Shown: piece by piece, positions 33,558-42,236 of the stretch
Position numbering within the stretch: position 1 is the first letter of the stretch
Layout: each line of letters opens with the position of its first letter
DNA from: Natrinema ejinorense
GTDB taxonomy: Archaea > Halobacteriota > Halobacteria > Halobacteriales > Natrialbaceae
Direction of reading: 5' to 3'
NCBI RefSeq assembly: GCF_002494345.1
Contig: NZ_NXNI01000001.1
Coordinates: 1,860,001 to 1,924,000, forward strand
DNA length: 64,000 nt
Made by a program: the position numbers and the translations under genes
Notes under the pieces: generated by a model
Told to the model about the DNA's origin: nothing
The model's database searches: none
The model's input: the letters and a program-made list of their open reading frames with translations, nothing else

Positions 33558-34406
33558 ATGGTCGAACACGACGACTTCGAGCACGGACAGGCCCGCGTCA
33601 ACGGCGTCAAACTGCACTACGTCACCGCCGGTGAGGGGCCACCGCTGGTGTTGCTCCACGGCTGGCCACAGACCTGGTACGAATGGCGGGACGTGATCCC
33701 GGAACTCGCGGCGGACCACACCGTCATCGCACCGGATCTCCGCGGATTGGGTGACTCCGAGGCGCCCGTCTCGGGATACGACAAGGATACCGTCGCGACC
33801 GACGTCCGAGAACTCGTTTCCCACCTCGGGTTCGACGACGAACCGATCGCGCTCGTCGGCCACGACTGGGGGATGCCGACCGCCTACGCCTACGCCGCTC
33901 AGTACCGCGAGGATGTCCGCGCGCTCTGCGTTCTCGAGGCCGGACTGCCGGGCATCAACGAGGACGAGAAGCTCAAGCTCTGGCACACCCGCTTTCACAG
34001 CGTTCGCGACCTCCCCGAACGGCTGGTCGCCGGTCGCGAACGGCTCTATCTCGACTGGTTCTACGGGGAAGGGGCGTACGATCCCACGGCGATCGACGAC
34101 GACGCCCGCGAGGAGTACGTCCGCTGTTATGCACAGGCCGGCGGACTGCGGGGTGGCTTCGAGTACTACCGGGCCTACGACGCCGACGCCGAGCACAATC
34201 AGGACCACGCCGAAGATCCCCTCGAGATGCCCGTCCTCGCCCTCGGCGGCGCGGCGTCTTTCCGCGAACTCCCGATCAGAGACATGGAGGCGGTCGCAAC
34301 CGACGTCGAGAGCGAGGTCGTCGAGCGCGCCGGCCACTGGATTCCCGAGGAACGGCCGGAGTACTTCGTCGAGCGCCTGACCGAGTTCCTCGAGGAGGCG
34401 GCGTAG
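33558..34406 (+). CDS. Alpha/beta hydrolase, epoxide-hydrolase type
   Basis: 282 residues. HGWPQTWYEW carries the oxyanion-hole HGxP motif, GHDWGMPTAY holds the nucleophilic Asp (rather than Ser), and AGHWIPEERPEYF holds the catalytic His. An Asp nucleophile with HGWP and a HWIPEE terminus points to epoxide hydrolase or haloacetate dehalogenase. Without a bound-substrate clue I favour epoxide hydrolase. ATG at 33558; a TATA-like TAGTTAAT lies at about -27. Confidence 0.88.
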   Translation: MVEHDDFEHGQARVNGVKLHYVTAGEGPPLVLLHGWPQTWYEWRDVIPELAADHTVIAPDLRGLGDSEAPVSGYDKDTVATDVRELVSHLGFDDEPIALVGHDWGMPTAYAYAAQYREDVRALCVLEAGLPGINEDEKLKLWHTRFHSVRDLPERLVAGRERLYLDWFYGEGAYDPTAIDDDAREEYVRCYAQAGGLRGGFEYYRAYDADAEHNQDHAEDPLEMPVLALGGAASFRELPIRDMEAVATDVESEVVERAGHWIPEERPEYFVERLTEFLEEAA

Positions 34407-34436
34407 GCGGAGGCGTTAGGGGACGGCGGCTCGCGG

Positions 34437-34790
34437 TCAGTAGTCGTCTTTGACCGCGTCGATCTGGCACTGAATACAGTGATCGTCGGCGAAACAGGCG
34501 ACGTTGTCGTACGGGCAGTCGTACGCCTCGACGTCGACGGACAGGCGCCGTTTGGCGTGCTCCCACTCCGTCTCCCAGTCGTCGATACTCATCTCGGCGG
34601 AGGTGAAGACGACGGCCCCGTCCCGGTCGACGATCTTCGCGACCGTGACCGAGCGGTGGTTCTCCTTGACGACGGCGATGGCCTCTTCGTACGACGTACA
34701 ACGGATTTGCTCTCTCCCCGCCGTGTCGTCCAGGAGGCGGACGACGATGGAGCCGTCGTACTCCTCGGTCGGCTCCAGCCCATGGCTCAT
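34437..34790 (-). CDS. Haloarchaeal Cys-rich hypothetical protein
   Basis: 117 residues. An N-terminal alpha/beta region (YDGSIVVRLLDDTAGREQI, SVTVAKIVDRDGAVVFTSA) is followed by a Cys-rich C-terminus, DCPYDNVACFADDHCIQCQ, with four cysteines that could bind zinc or an Fe-S cluster. No known family recognised. It reads into the region 31 bp from the stop of the hydrolase gene, on the opposite strand. ATG 34790. Confidence 0.75.
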   Translation of the reverse strand: MSHGLEPTEEYDGSIVVRLLDDTAGREQIRCTSYEEAIAVVKENHRSVTVAKIVDRDGAVVFTSAEMSIDDWETEWEHAKRRLSVDVEAYDCPYDNVACFADDHCIQCQIDAVKDDY

Positions 34791-35029
34791 GCCATCTACT
34801 GTCGGAACGACGCGACAAAAAGTTGCGCTTCAGCGAGGCGAGGGAAGGGGCGCTCGAGAACGCGATTCCGAGCGGCCGCAGTCGCTCGAGAGAGGCGGAT
34901 GGCCGTCCGATTCGAGAATCGAACGGGCCCGACTCACTTCGGTCGCGACGACCTCGAGTGCGGACAGCACGTACATCCCGGTCGACTCACCGTAACCCAC
35001 AACCCGACGCTCGCCGAAGGGCCTGTCGT

Positions 35030-35764
35030 ATGTCACCGAACCTCGATACCAGCGTCTCTCTCGTCCGCAACGCAACGCTCCTCGTGACCATCGGAGAGAC
35101 GACGTTTCTCGTCGATCCGCTGTTTGCGTCTCCCGGAGCGAATCCGTCGATACAAAATACGCCGAACGATCGTCGGAATCCCCTCGTCCCGATGCCCGAC
35201 GTCGAACTGTCGTACGATGCCGTGATCGTCACCCACCGTCATCCCGACCACTTCGACGACGCGGCGAAAGCGGAACTCGACGCGGACGTTCCACTGTTCT
35301 GTCAGCCCGTCGAGGCGAATGCGTTCACAGACGAGGGGTTCACCGACGTGCGGCCCGTCGACGATTCGGTCTCGTTCGGCGGCGTCACCATCTCCCGGAC
35401 GCCGGGTCGCCACGGACACGGCGAGTTAGCCGAAGAGATGGGGCCCGTCTCGGGATTCGTTCTCGAGGCCGAGGAGACGCTGTACCTTGCCGGCGACACG
35501 GTCTGGTACGATCAAGTGAAACGGACGCTTGAGCAATTCGAACCCGACATGGTCGTTCTCAACGGCGGTGAAGCACAGTTCGATCACGGCGAGCCGATCA
35601 CGATGGGCGTCGCGGACGTCTCCGCCGTCCGTGAGGCCACCGATGCGACGGTCGTCGTCGTTCACATGGAGGCGATCAACCACTGCTTGCTCACACGCGA
35701 CCAATTGCGGTCGGAAACTGAGAACGTCCACGTCCTCGACGATGGAGAAGCGATCACGCTGTAG
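35030..35764 (+). CDS. MBL-fold metallohydrolase
   Basis: 244 residues from ATG 35030. The metallo-beta-lactamase signature is THRHPDHFD, with further ligands in GRHGHGEL and LAGDTVWYD, and a final His in VVHMEAINHC. It resembles the UlaG/YtnP-like hydrolases that open lactones or phosphoesters; the exact substrate cannot be told. Codons upstream of 35030 remain open but are not protein-like. Monocistronic. Confidence 0.85.
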   Translation: MSPNLDTSVSLVRNATLLVTIGETTFLVDPLFASPGANPSIQNTPNDRRNPLVPMPDVELSYDAVIVTHRHPDHFDDAAKAELDADVPLFCQPVEANAFTDEGFTDVRPVDDSVSFGGVTISRTPGRHGHGELAEEMGPVSGFVLEAEETLYLAGDTVWYDQVKRTLEQFEPDMVVLNGGEAQFDHGEPITMGVADVSAVREATDATVVVVHMEAINHCLLTRDQLRSETENVHVLDDGEAITL

Positions 35765-35854
35765 CGCGAACGACATCGTGCGACGGCGGTCAGAATCGGC
35801 CGATCGTGGGGACACGCTTTCCTCGAGCGATCGACCGCTCCGCAGTGACCCCGC

Positions 35855-37651
35855 TCATTCGAGCTGGTGGTAATCGAGTTCGTACCCCCTATCGAGGGCC
35901 GCCTGTACCGCATCGCTCGGCGTGCCGACGGGGCTAGTCGAGAGGTCCATCGCGCCGACGCTGTCCGAGCGAACCACCACGTTGCGTCGCCATTCGGGGG
36001 TCGTGTCCGGGAAGTCGGTGCGGAAGTGTGCGCCGCGTGACTCCGTTCGCTCCCGCGCACTGCGGAGCACGGCATCCGCGGTGAGCAGGGCGAACCCGAG
36101 GTTGAGCGCGAACTCGTAGGACGCGCTCGTCCTGTCCCCGACCGCGAGATCGGACGCCCGCTCACGGAGTTCGTCGAGGCCGGCCAATCCGTTCTCGAGT
36201 CCGTCCGCGTCGCGCAGGATGCCCGTGTGGTCCCAGAGCAACGACCGGAGGTCGTCGAACACCGCCGCCGGGTCGTGCGTCCCGTCGCTGTTTGCGAGAT
36301 CGGCGAGATCGTGGAGGTGGAACGCGGCGTGCTCGCCGAGTTCGTCGGCTCCGCGCACCTCGCGTTCGGCGAGCCGGTCGGCGACGGCTTCGCCAGTGAC
36401 CGCGCCGTACGCGACCGTCTCTGCGAGCGAATTTCCCCCGAGCCGGTTCGCACCGTGGACGCCCGCCATCGTCTCCCCGATGGCGTACAGCCCGTCGACG
36501 TCGGTCTCGCCCTCGTCGTCGACACGAACCCCACCCATTCCGTAGTGGGCGGTCGGCGCGACCTCGACAGGCTCTTCGGCCATGTCGACGCCCAGTTCGG
36601 CGAACCGTTCGTCCATCCGCGGGAGCCTCGTTTCGATGAAGTCGCGCCCCCGGTGGGAGATATCGAGATAGACGCCGCCGGAGTCCGTACCGCGGCCGTC
36701 GGCGATCTCTTTCGCGATGGCGCGGGCGACGACGTCTCGGGCGTCGAGCTCCATCTGGTCCGGCGAGTACCGTTCCATGAACCGTTCCCCCTCGGCGTTG
36801 TACAGTCGACCGCCCTCCCCGCGAACGGCCTCGGTCACGAGCCGCCCGTCCCACGACTCCCCGTACCGCTTGCCGACCATGCCCGTGGGGTGGAACTGGA
36901 CGAACTCCATGTCCATCAGCGTCGCACCCGCCTGATAGGCGAGTGCGGGCCCGTCGGCGGTGTTCTCGTCGTCGCGCGAGGAGTGGCGGCGGTAGAGCCC
37001 GGTGTACCCGCCCGCGGCCAGAACCACCACCTCGGCGTCGAAGACGACGAACTCCCCAGTGTCGAGATCCGTTCCGACTGCCCCGAGCACGCGGCCGTCG
37101 TCGGCGAGTATCCGGGAGACGAAGACGTTCTCGCGGTAGGGGATCGAGAGCGCCTGTGCACGGTCGACCAGCGCGTCGAGGAGCGCCTCCCCGGTGTAGT
37201 CGCCGGCGAACGCCGTCCGGCGAAACGACTGTGCGCCGAAGTAGCGCTGGTCGATGTCGCCGCTTTCGGTGCGGCTGAACTCCATGCCCCATTCCTCGAG
37301 TTCGCGGAGGATGTCCGGCATTCGGCGGGTGACCGTCTCGACCTTCCCCGGATCGTTGAGGTGGTGGCCCTCGGTCAGCGTGTCGGCGGCGTGGATCGTC
37401 CAGTCGTCCTCCGGGTCGAGGGTCCCGAGCGCCCCGTTGATGCCGCCGCGGGCCCACGTCGTGTGGGCGTCGCCGTGGGCACGCTTCCCGACGACGAGCA
37501 CGTCCGTCGGGTCGACGCCGCGTTCGACCAGTTCGATCGCGGTCCGTGCTCCTGTGGCACCCGCGCCGATGACGAGCACGCGCCGGTCCACGGTCTCGTA
37601 ATCGACCGTATCGGCCCGCGTACCTGCGTCTGTTGGGGGTGATTTGTTCAC
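35855..37651 (-). CDS. Fumarate reductase/succinate dehydrogenase-type flavoprotein
   Basis: 598 residues. FAD-binding GAGATGARTAIELV at the N-terminus, then ARGGINGALGT, FVQFHPTGM, EAVRGEGGRLYN, HYGMGGVRVDDEG and IGETMAGVHGANRLGGNSLA: the complete active-site set of the SdhA/FrdA/NadB family. HYGMGG (rather than HYxCGG) favours the SdhA/FrdA side over L-aspartate oxidase. There is no iron-sulfur or membrane subunit next to it, so it is an orphan flavoprotein that may reduce fumarate or act on a related substrate with a soluble donor. ATG 37651. Confidence 0.85.
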   Translation of the reverse strand: MNKSPPTDAGTRADTVDYETVDRRVLVIGAGATGARTAIELVERGVDPTDVLVVGKRAHGDAHTTWARGGINGALGTLDPEDDWTIHAADTLTEGHHLNDPGKVETVTRRMPDILRELEEWGMEFSRTESGDIDQRYFGAQSFRRTAFAGDYTGEALLDALVDRAQALSIPYRENVFVSRILADDGRVLGAVGTDLDTGEFVVFDAEVVVLAAGGYTGLYRRHSSRDDENTADGPALAYQAGATLMDMEFVQFHPTGMVGKRYGESWDGRLVTEAVRGEGGRLYNAEGERFMERYSPDQMELDARDVVARAIAKEIADGRGTDSGGVYLDISHRGRDFIETRLPRMDERFAELGVDMAEEPVEVAPTAHYGMGGVRVDDEGETDVDGLYAIGETMAGVHGANRLGGNSLAETVAYGAVTGEAVADRLAEREVRGADELGEHAAFHLHDLADLANSDGTHDPAAVFDDLRSLLWDHTGILRDADGLENGLAGLDELRERASDLAVGDRTSASYEFALNLGFALLTADAVLRSARERTESRGAHFRTDFPDTTPEWRRNVVVRSDSVGAMDLSTSPVGTPSDAVQAALDRGYELDYHQLE

Positions 37652-37862
37652 GCTATCGCTAGGGACGCGACACTGTTAACTCTCTCGCCAAACCCGCTTT
37701 GTGAGCGCCGCTTAACTGTCTTGGAGGCTGTTTCGTTACCTGCGGAAGGAACGCTCAACACCGCGACCTCCTTGGTCGTCGTTCGGACAGCCGTCACTCG
37801 TCGCCGGCGGTTTCTGCCTCGAGTCGGCCTCGGTATCTTCAAGCGAGGTTCACGAACGGCCT

Positions 37863-37936
37863 GGGTGCGAGAATCGAACCACGGCCGTTCGGCTCACTGC
37901 GTTCGCTTCGCTCCCTGGTTCGATTTCGCCTTCCGG
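37863..37936. repeat. Mirror unit 4: distal echo of the tRNA-His 3' end
   Basis: The left arm carries 18 bp of the tRNA-His end (37863-37880). GCGAGAATCGAACCA (37867-37881) pairs with TGGTTCGATTTCGC at 37916-37929, with one unpaired base, around a loop rich in TTCGC. A further CCGG follows at 37933-37936. A simple hairpin CGGAGC-N9-GCTCCG lies between this unit and unit 3, at 37962-37982. Confidence 0.78.
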
Positions 37937-38023
37937 CTCCTCCACTCCTCCCTGTGGCTCCCGGAGCGACATTGCCGCTCCGAGCAGTCGCTCACTTCGC
38001 TCGCGACGACGTCGTGAAAAAGT

Positions 38024-38095
38024 CCGGGTGCGAGAATCGAACCCGACTGCGAGACTCGTTTCACTCGTCTCGCGTGGTTCGATCTCGCCTTCCGG
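38024..38095. repeat. Mirror unit 3: proximal echo of the tRNA-His 3' end
   Basis: Positions 38019-38045 repeat 27 bp at the tRNA-His 3' end (38121-38147) exactly. The right arm GGTTCGATCTCGCC...CCGG (38076-38095) is an inverted, partly diverged copy. In the middle GCGAGAC (38049-38055) pairs perfectly with GTCTCGC (38067-38073) around the 11-nt loop TCGTTTCACTC. As in the other units, the arm nearest the tRNA is complementary to its T-arm. Confidence 0.8.
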
Positions 38096-38123
38096 CCTTC
38101 TTCGTCACTACGTTCCTCAGAAA

Positions 38124-38196
38124 GTCCGGGTGCGAGAATCGAACCCGCGTCTCAGCCTCCACAAGGCTGAAGGATAACCACTACCCCAACCCGGAC
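38124..38196 (-). tRNA. tRNA-His (GTG)
   Basis: 73 nt on the minus strand including the encoded extra G at position -1: GTCCGGGT pairs over 8 bp with ACCCGGAC. Anticodon loop TTGTGGA with anticodon GTG, flanked by CAGCC/GGCTG. T-arm GCGGG-TTCGATT-CTCGC. No encoded CCA. Two mirror units lie downstream. Confidence 0.95.
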
Positions 38197-38374
38197 ACGC
38201 TTACACGTGAACCTACAGCCGGTTGGACTAAAATACGTTACGACTCTGCGACGCGGTGTGGGACACTGTCGCGTGGGATTTCGCCCGGCGTGAGCGATTC
38301 CTGGTAACTCGGCGCACTCGAGCCCGCTCGCGACCGAGACGTTTTTCGGCCCACGCGCGGTAACACCGACAAGC

Positions 38375-38830
38375 GTGGCCATCACCGACAAGATTTACAT
38401 CAAAAACCACCGTCAGCTCAGCTCCCAGCTCGAGACGAACATCCCCAAGGGCGCGTTCAAGGGTGCGACGCTGGACATGCTCTTCCAGGGCGACGGCCTC
38501 GAGAAACTCGACGACGCGACGCGCGATCGGGTGCTGGATTTCACGCAGGACTTCCTCGATTGTGGCTGTGACAACAACCCCTACTGTGGGTGCCCGGAGC
38601 GGAAGTTCGTCGGATACCTCCTCGAGTTGCGCGCCCAGGGTCTGGGACCGGACGCGATCGTCGACGTGATGACCGACGACTACATGGTGTATGCCTACTC
38701 CGGCGACGTCCTCTCCTTCCTCGACAACGGCGTTCGCACGCTCGAGGCCGCGGAAGGACTCGCGCGGGTCGACGGGGCCGACGAGAAGTACGACGAGATC
38801 CGGCAAGCAAAACGGGAACTCGAGCGGTAG
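38375..38830 (+). CDS. DUF5814 domain protein
   Basis: 151 residues from GTG 38375. The sequence (AITDKIYIKNHRQLSSQLE, then FQGDGLEKLDDATRDRVLDF and VDVMTDDYMVYAYSGDVLSF) matches, from memory, the DUF5814 module found at the end of some haloarchaeal DEAD/DEAH helicases, here as a stand-alone protein. Cysteines DCGCDNNPYCGCPE suggest a zinc site. Function unknown; nucleic-acid related by association. Stop followed by no obvious operon partner. Confidence 0.72.
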   Translation: MAITDKIYIKNHRQLSSQLETNIPKGAFKGATLDMLFQGDGLEKLDDATRDRVLDFTQDFLDCGCDNNPYCGCPERKFVGYLLELRAQGLGPDAIVDVMTDDYMVYAYSGDVLSFLDNGVRTLEAAEGLARVDGADEKYDEIRQAKRELER

Positions 38831-38979
38831 ATCGCTCTCGAGGATTTCGTACTGCCGGAGAGGGCTCCGTGAAGACTTCTGATTGGAGCCATCCTGAAGG
38901 GTCTAAGACGCCGCCCGTGGTTCCGACCGGATCGGAATCGTGACCGATTATATACGTATCTGCCAGCTAGTCGGCGGTG

Positions 38980-39192
38980 ATGCCCCAGACGGCTTTCGAG
39001 ACCGTTGAAACGATGCTCACGAGCGTTCAATCGGAGGTCGACGATCCGGAACTCCGTTTCAAGCTCCGGACGTCCCGACAGCTGCTCCGCTTGTTGAAAG
39101 AGCAAAAGGAGGCGGGACGCGAGGCGTTGGCGGAGACGGATCTCGACGACTCGACGCGTGAAAACCTCGAACAGTTAGGATATCTCGAATAG
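38980..39192 (+). CDS. 70-residue helical protein, unknown
   Basis: 70 residues from ATG 38980; a GTG codon just before it could also serve. A TATA box (TTATATACG, about 38948-38956) lies at -24 to -32, the leaderless distance. The protein is highly charged and helical (VETMLTSVQSEVDDPELRF, LLKEQKEAGREALAETDL). No family recognised. Positional promoter support makes expression likely. Confidence 0.65.
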   Translation: MPQTAFETVETMLTSVQSEVDDPELRFKLRTSRQLLRLLKEQKEAGREALAETDLDDSTRENLEQLGYLE

Positions 39193-39261
39193 AAACCGCT
39201 GGCTGTCCCACGATCGGACGGGTAGAACCGTTCCGGACCCGGTTTCGACCACCCCCGTTCG

Positions 39262-39684
39262 TTACCGCAGTTGGTAGGGTTCGTCTTCGTCGTCCAACTC
39301 GTCTAACTCATCGAGCAGCAGTACCTCGTCTTCCTCGTCCTCGAGTCGGTCCTGCAGGTCGTTGACGTATCCCTTGTACTCCTCGAGTTGCTCCCGGAGG
39401 TGTTCGGCCTCGAGTTCGAGCCGTTCGTGTTCGCGAATGAACCGCTTCGGGACTTCGACGGTCGGCGGGAACGAGATGTCGTCGCCATCTCCGTCGCCGC
39501 CGGTTCGGGCCTCGAGTTCGGTCTCGGGGACCACTTCGACCTGGCCGTCGTGTTCGACGAGCTGGTCGACGTAATCCCGAAAGACGGCGGACAGCGAGAT
39601 GTCGCGCTCCTCGGCGATCGCCTGAAGTGCCTCGAAGGCGTCCTCGTTGACCCGAAACGAGATCGTCTTGTTCTTGTTCCCCAT
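39262..39684 (-). CDS. RHH-like DNA-binding protein with coiled coil
   Basis: 140 residues from ATG 39684. The N-terminal 45 residues (KTISFRVNEDAFEALQAIAE, ISLSAVFRDYVDQL) resemble a ribbon-helix-helix. A second half holds a long predicted coiled coil (RLELEAEHLREQLEEYKGYV) and an acidic tail. Haloarchaea use several such RHH regulators, for example CdrS, but this protein is longer and carries its own dimerisation coil. The target is unknown. It is the only gene on the minus strand here, opposite a MhqO-like operon. Confidence 0.75.
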   Translation of the reverse strand: MGNKNKTISFRVNEDAFEALQAIAEERDISLSAVFRDYVDQLVEHDGQVEVVPETELEARTGGDGDGDDISFPPTVEVPKRFIREHERLELEAEHLREQLEEYKGYVNDLQDRLEDEEDEVLLLDELDELDDEDEPYQLR

Positions 39685-39844
39685 CGATACCCCTAGTCGT
39701 CGTTCACGCCACTTAACCATTTGTCAGACGGTGTGTACGACCGACGAACTGGTCGAGCCCGCTCGAGCGCTCGAACCGCTGCGTAAACCGGTAGACCGGC
39801 AGCGACCCGGCAGGCTATCTGCCTCGAGGCCCAATTTTCGACTC

Positions 39845-40825
39845 ATGCTGACCGATACGCCGGGCCTCCACCACGTGACGGGGATCGTCGGGGACGCCCA
39901 GACAGCGATCGACTTCTACGGCGGCGTGCTCGGCCTCGCGCTCGTCACGCAGACGGTCAACTTCGAGGACATCCTCCAACATCACCTCTACTTCGGCGAC
40001 GCAAACGGGACGCCGGGAACGGTCCTGACGCACTTCCCGGATCCACACGGCGATCCCGGCCGGGCCGGAACCCCACAGATCGAATCGGTTTCGTTCGTGA
40101 TTCCGGCCGGCTCCCTCGAGTACTGGCGGATACGGCTCGGGAACCACGGGATCGCAGTCGAGGGACCGTTCGAACGGTTCGACGAACGGGTCTTGCGGTT
40201 CGAGGATCCTGCGGGCACGCAGATCGAACTCGTGGCCGGGCCGCCGGTGCCGGACGATATCGAGCCCTGGACCGCGGGCCCGATTCCGACCGCCCACGCG
40301 ATCCGCGGACTCCACGGCGTCGCGACGCTGTCGGTCAACCCCTACGCGACCGCGGGCACGCTCGAGACCCTGGGATTCGAGCACGACGCGGAAGACGGCG
40401 ATCGGATTCGATATCGCACCGACGGATCGCGAGCGACGGTCGTCGACGTTCTCGATCGCGACGCCCCGTTCGGCCGGGAGGGGCAGGGAACGCTCCATCA
40501 CGTCGCGGTCCGCGTCGAAGACGAAGACGAACTCCACGAGTGGCGGGAACGCTTCGACGACCGCGACTATAGCGTCTCGCGGGTCAAAGACCGCCGCTTC
40601 TTCCACTCGCTGTACGTCCGCGAACCGGGCGGGATCCTCTTCGAACTGGCGACCGAGACTGACGGGGTCGCGGCCGGCGAGGACGGGGCGGACCAGGGCG
40701 AGTCGCTGTACCTCCCCGACTGGTTCGAGGAGGATCGCGACCTGATCGAGAGCCAGCTCCCGACGCTGACGGTTCCGACGGCTCGCTGGGATAGCGAGGA
40801 ACGCACAGGTTTCGAGGGGCGATGA
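39845..40825 (+). CDS. VOC-family ring-cleaving dioxygenase (MhqO-like)
   Basis: 326 residues with two vicinal-oxygen-chelate modules. The first begins GLHHVTGIVGDAQTAIDFYG; the second has GTLHHVAVRVEDEDEL and GGILFELATETDG, supplying His and Glu metal ligands. Length and double-module form match MhqO/MhqA-type dioxygenases that open hydroquinone or catechol rings. Its stop overlaps the start of a serine hydrolase, the same pairing as mhqO-mhqD in bacilli. ATG at 39845; the earlier open frame is not conserved. Confidence 0.85.
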   Translation: MLTDTPGLHHVTGIVGDAQTAIDFYGGVLGLALVTQTVNFEDILQHHLYFGDANGTPGTVLTHFPDPHGDPGRAGTPQIESVSFVIPAGSLEYWRIRLGNHGIAVEGPFERFDERVLRFEDPAGTQIELVAGPPVPDDIEPWTAGPIPTAHAIRGLHGVATLSVNPYATAGTLETLGFEHDAEDGDRIRYRTDGSRATVVDVLDRDAPFGREGQGTLHHVAVRVEDEDELHEWRERFDDRDYSVSRVKDRRFFHSLYVREPGGILFELATETDGVAAGEDGADQGESLYLPDWFEEDRDLIESQLPTLTVPTARWDSEERTGFEGR

Positions 40826-41499
40826 CGGAATCAGGTCGTCCGACGGACGCCGTAGCGGGACTCCACACCGGCCAGCCGCTGCGTACCGCCGGCGCACCCG
40901 CACTGGCGGCGGACGCGGCGCTGATCTGCTGTCACGGCCGCGGCGCGACGGCGCAGGGCGTCATCAACCTCATGGATCCTGCCTCTCGACACGGCGTCGC
41001 CGTCCTCGCGCCACAGGCCGAGCGAAGCCGCTGGTATCCGCACCCGTCGACCGCACCGCGAGCCGACAACGAGCCGTGGCTCTCCTCAAGCGTCGACCGT
41101 ATCGGGCTCGCACTCGAGCGGGCACGAGCGATCGACGTCCCGCCCGAGCGGACCGTCCTCGCCGGTTTTTCACAGGGAGCTTGCGTCGCCGCGGAGTTCG
41201 TCCGCCGAACCCCGACTCGCTACGGCGGGCTCGCCGTCCTCTCCGGACTGCTCCCCGGATCGGCCGCCGAAATCCGTTCGACCGCGATCGACGGCTCGCT
41301 CGAAGGAACGCCGGTGCTCGTCGGCTACGGCGACGCCGATCCACACGTGGAGTCCGAACACATTGCGGAGACGATCCGAGTGTTCGAGGAGGGGGATACA
41401 GCGGTCGACGAACGCTGCTATCCCGACACGGGCCACGAAGTCACCGCCGACGAGTTCACGGCGATCGGAGCGATGCTCGAGCGGGTGCTAGACGAGTGA
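40822..41499 (+). CDS. Serine hydrolase/carboxylesterase (MhqD-like)
   Basis: 225 residues, start in the ATGA overlap with the dioxygenase. The nucleophile elbow is AGFSQGACVA, the catalytic Asp lies in YGDADPHVESEH and the His in YPDTGHEVTADE; the oxyanion segment is ICCHGRGATAQG. It belongs to the phospholipase/carboxylesterase (acyl-protein-thioesterase-like) family. Translational coupling to the dioxygenase suggests it hydrolyses the ring-cleavage product (inference). Confidence 0.88.
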   Translation: MTESGRPTDAVAGLHTGQPLRTAGAPALAADAALICCHGRGATAQGVINLMDPASRHGVAVLAPQAERSRWYPHPSTAPRADNEPWLSSSVDRIGLALERARAIDVPPERTVLAGFSQGACVAAEFVRRTPTRYGGLAVLSGLLPGSAAEIRSTAIDGSLEGTPVLVGYGDADPHVESEHIAETIRVFEEGDTAVDERCYPDTGHEVTADEFTAIGAMLERVLDE

Positions 41500-41590
41500 T
41501 GCCGTCGACGGTCACTGCTGGGATCGCCGTCGTCCGACTACGATGGCCGCCGCTTTCGAGTCGGGAAAAAGAACCGTCCGTGAGTCGCGT

Positions 41591-42235
41591 TCAGACTGTC
41601 GCTTCCGCGTCGTCGGTCTCCTCGATGGCCTCGAGGCTCTCGAGTGCCTGAATCACGTCGTTGCGGTAGTTGACGACCGGTGAGTCGTAGCGTTCGCGGG
41701 CCATCTCGGCGTACTCGTTCGTCGGTGCCGTCGAGGCGCTTTCGGGCGCTTCCTGTTCGGCCTCCCACTCCTCGAAGGACTCGATGCGATCGAGGGTGCG
41801 CTCGGCGGTTTCGACGACCCAGCGGTCGCGGGTGTCGTCGTCGACGACCGCGATGGACTCCGGTCGCAGGGAGACGTTGACGGTGCCGTCGTCGGTCTCG
41901 TAGGTGCGCGGTTTGCCGACGATGGAGACGTATTCCGGCGGCTCCGTGTCACGCAGCACCGAGGCGGCCTCGGGCTGGTACTGGCCGGCGTAGACGAAGA
42001 ACGTTCCCGTCGGGTCGACGACCCGTCCGCGCCAGTACTCGCTGTCGTCGCCGACGTCTTCGGTCTCGGTGAGGGTCCCGACGACGAACACGCGGTTCGC
42101 GCGGTCGCCCGTCGGCAGGAGCGCGAAGTTCGGCGCTCGCTCGTCGTCGCTCTCTTTGAACGCGTACGTCGAATCGTTGAATTCGGAGGCGAAGACGCGG
42201 CGGGCGACTTCGCGCGTGAGTTCTGACTGGCTCAT
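41591..42235 (-). CDS. rpap3: RPA-associated protein (RPAP3-like, COG3390)
   Basis: 214 residues. OB-fold features such as RVFVVGTLTETEDVGDD and WRGRVVDPTGTFFVYAGQYQ are followed by a helical tail. This is the haloarchaeal RPA-associated protein that pairs with RPA3 in DNA replication and repair. Only 1 bp from the upstream RPA3-type gene, so co-transcribed. Acidic linker with EAEQEAPESAST. ATG 42235. Confidence 0.87.
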   Translation of the reverse strand: MSQSELTREVARRVFASEFNDSTYAFKESDDERAPNFALLPTGDRANRVFVVGTLTETEDVGDDSEYWRGRVVDPTGTFFVYAGQYQPEAASVLRDTEPPEYVSIVGKPRTYETDDGTVNVSLRPESIAVVDDDTRDRWVVETAERTLDRIESFEEWEAEQEAPESASTAPTNEYAEMARERYDSPVVNYRNDVIQALESLEAIEETDDAEATV

Positions 42236-42236
42236 A

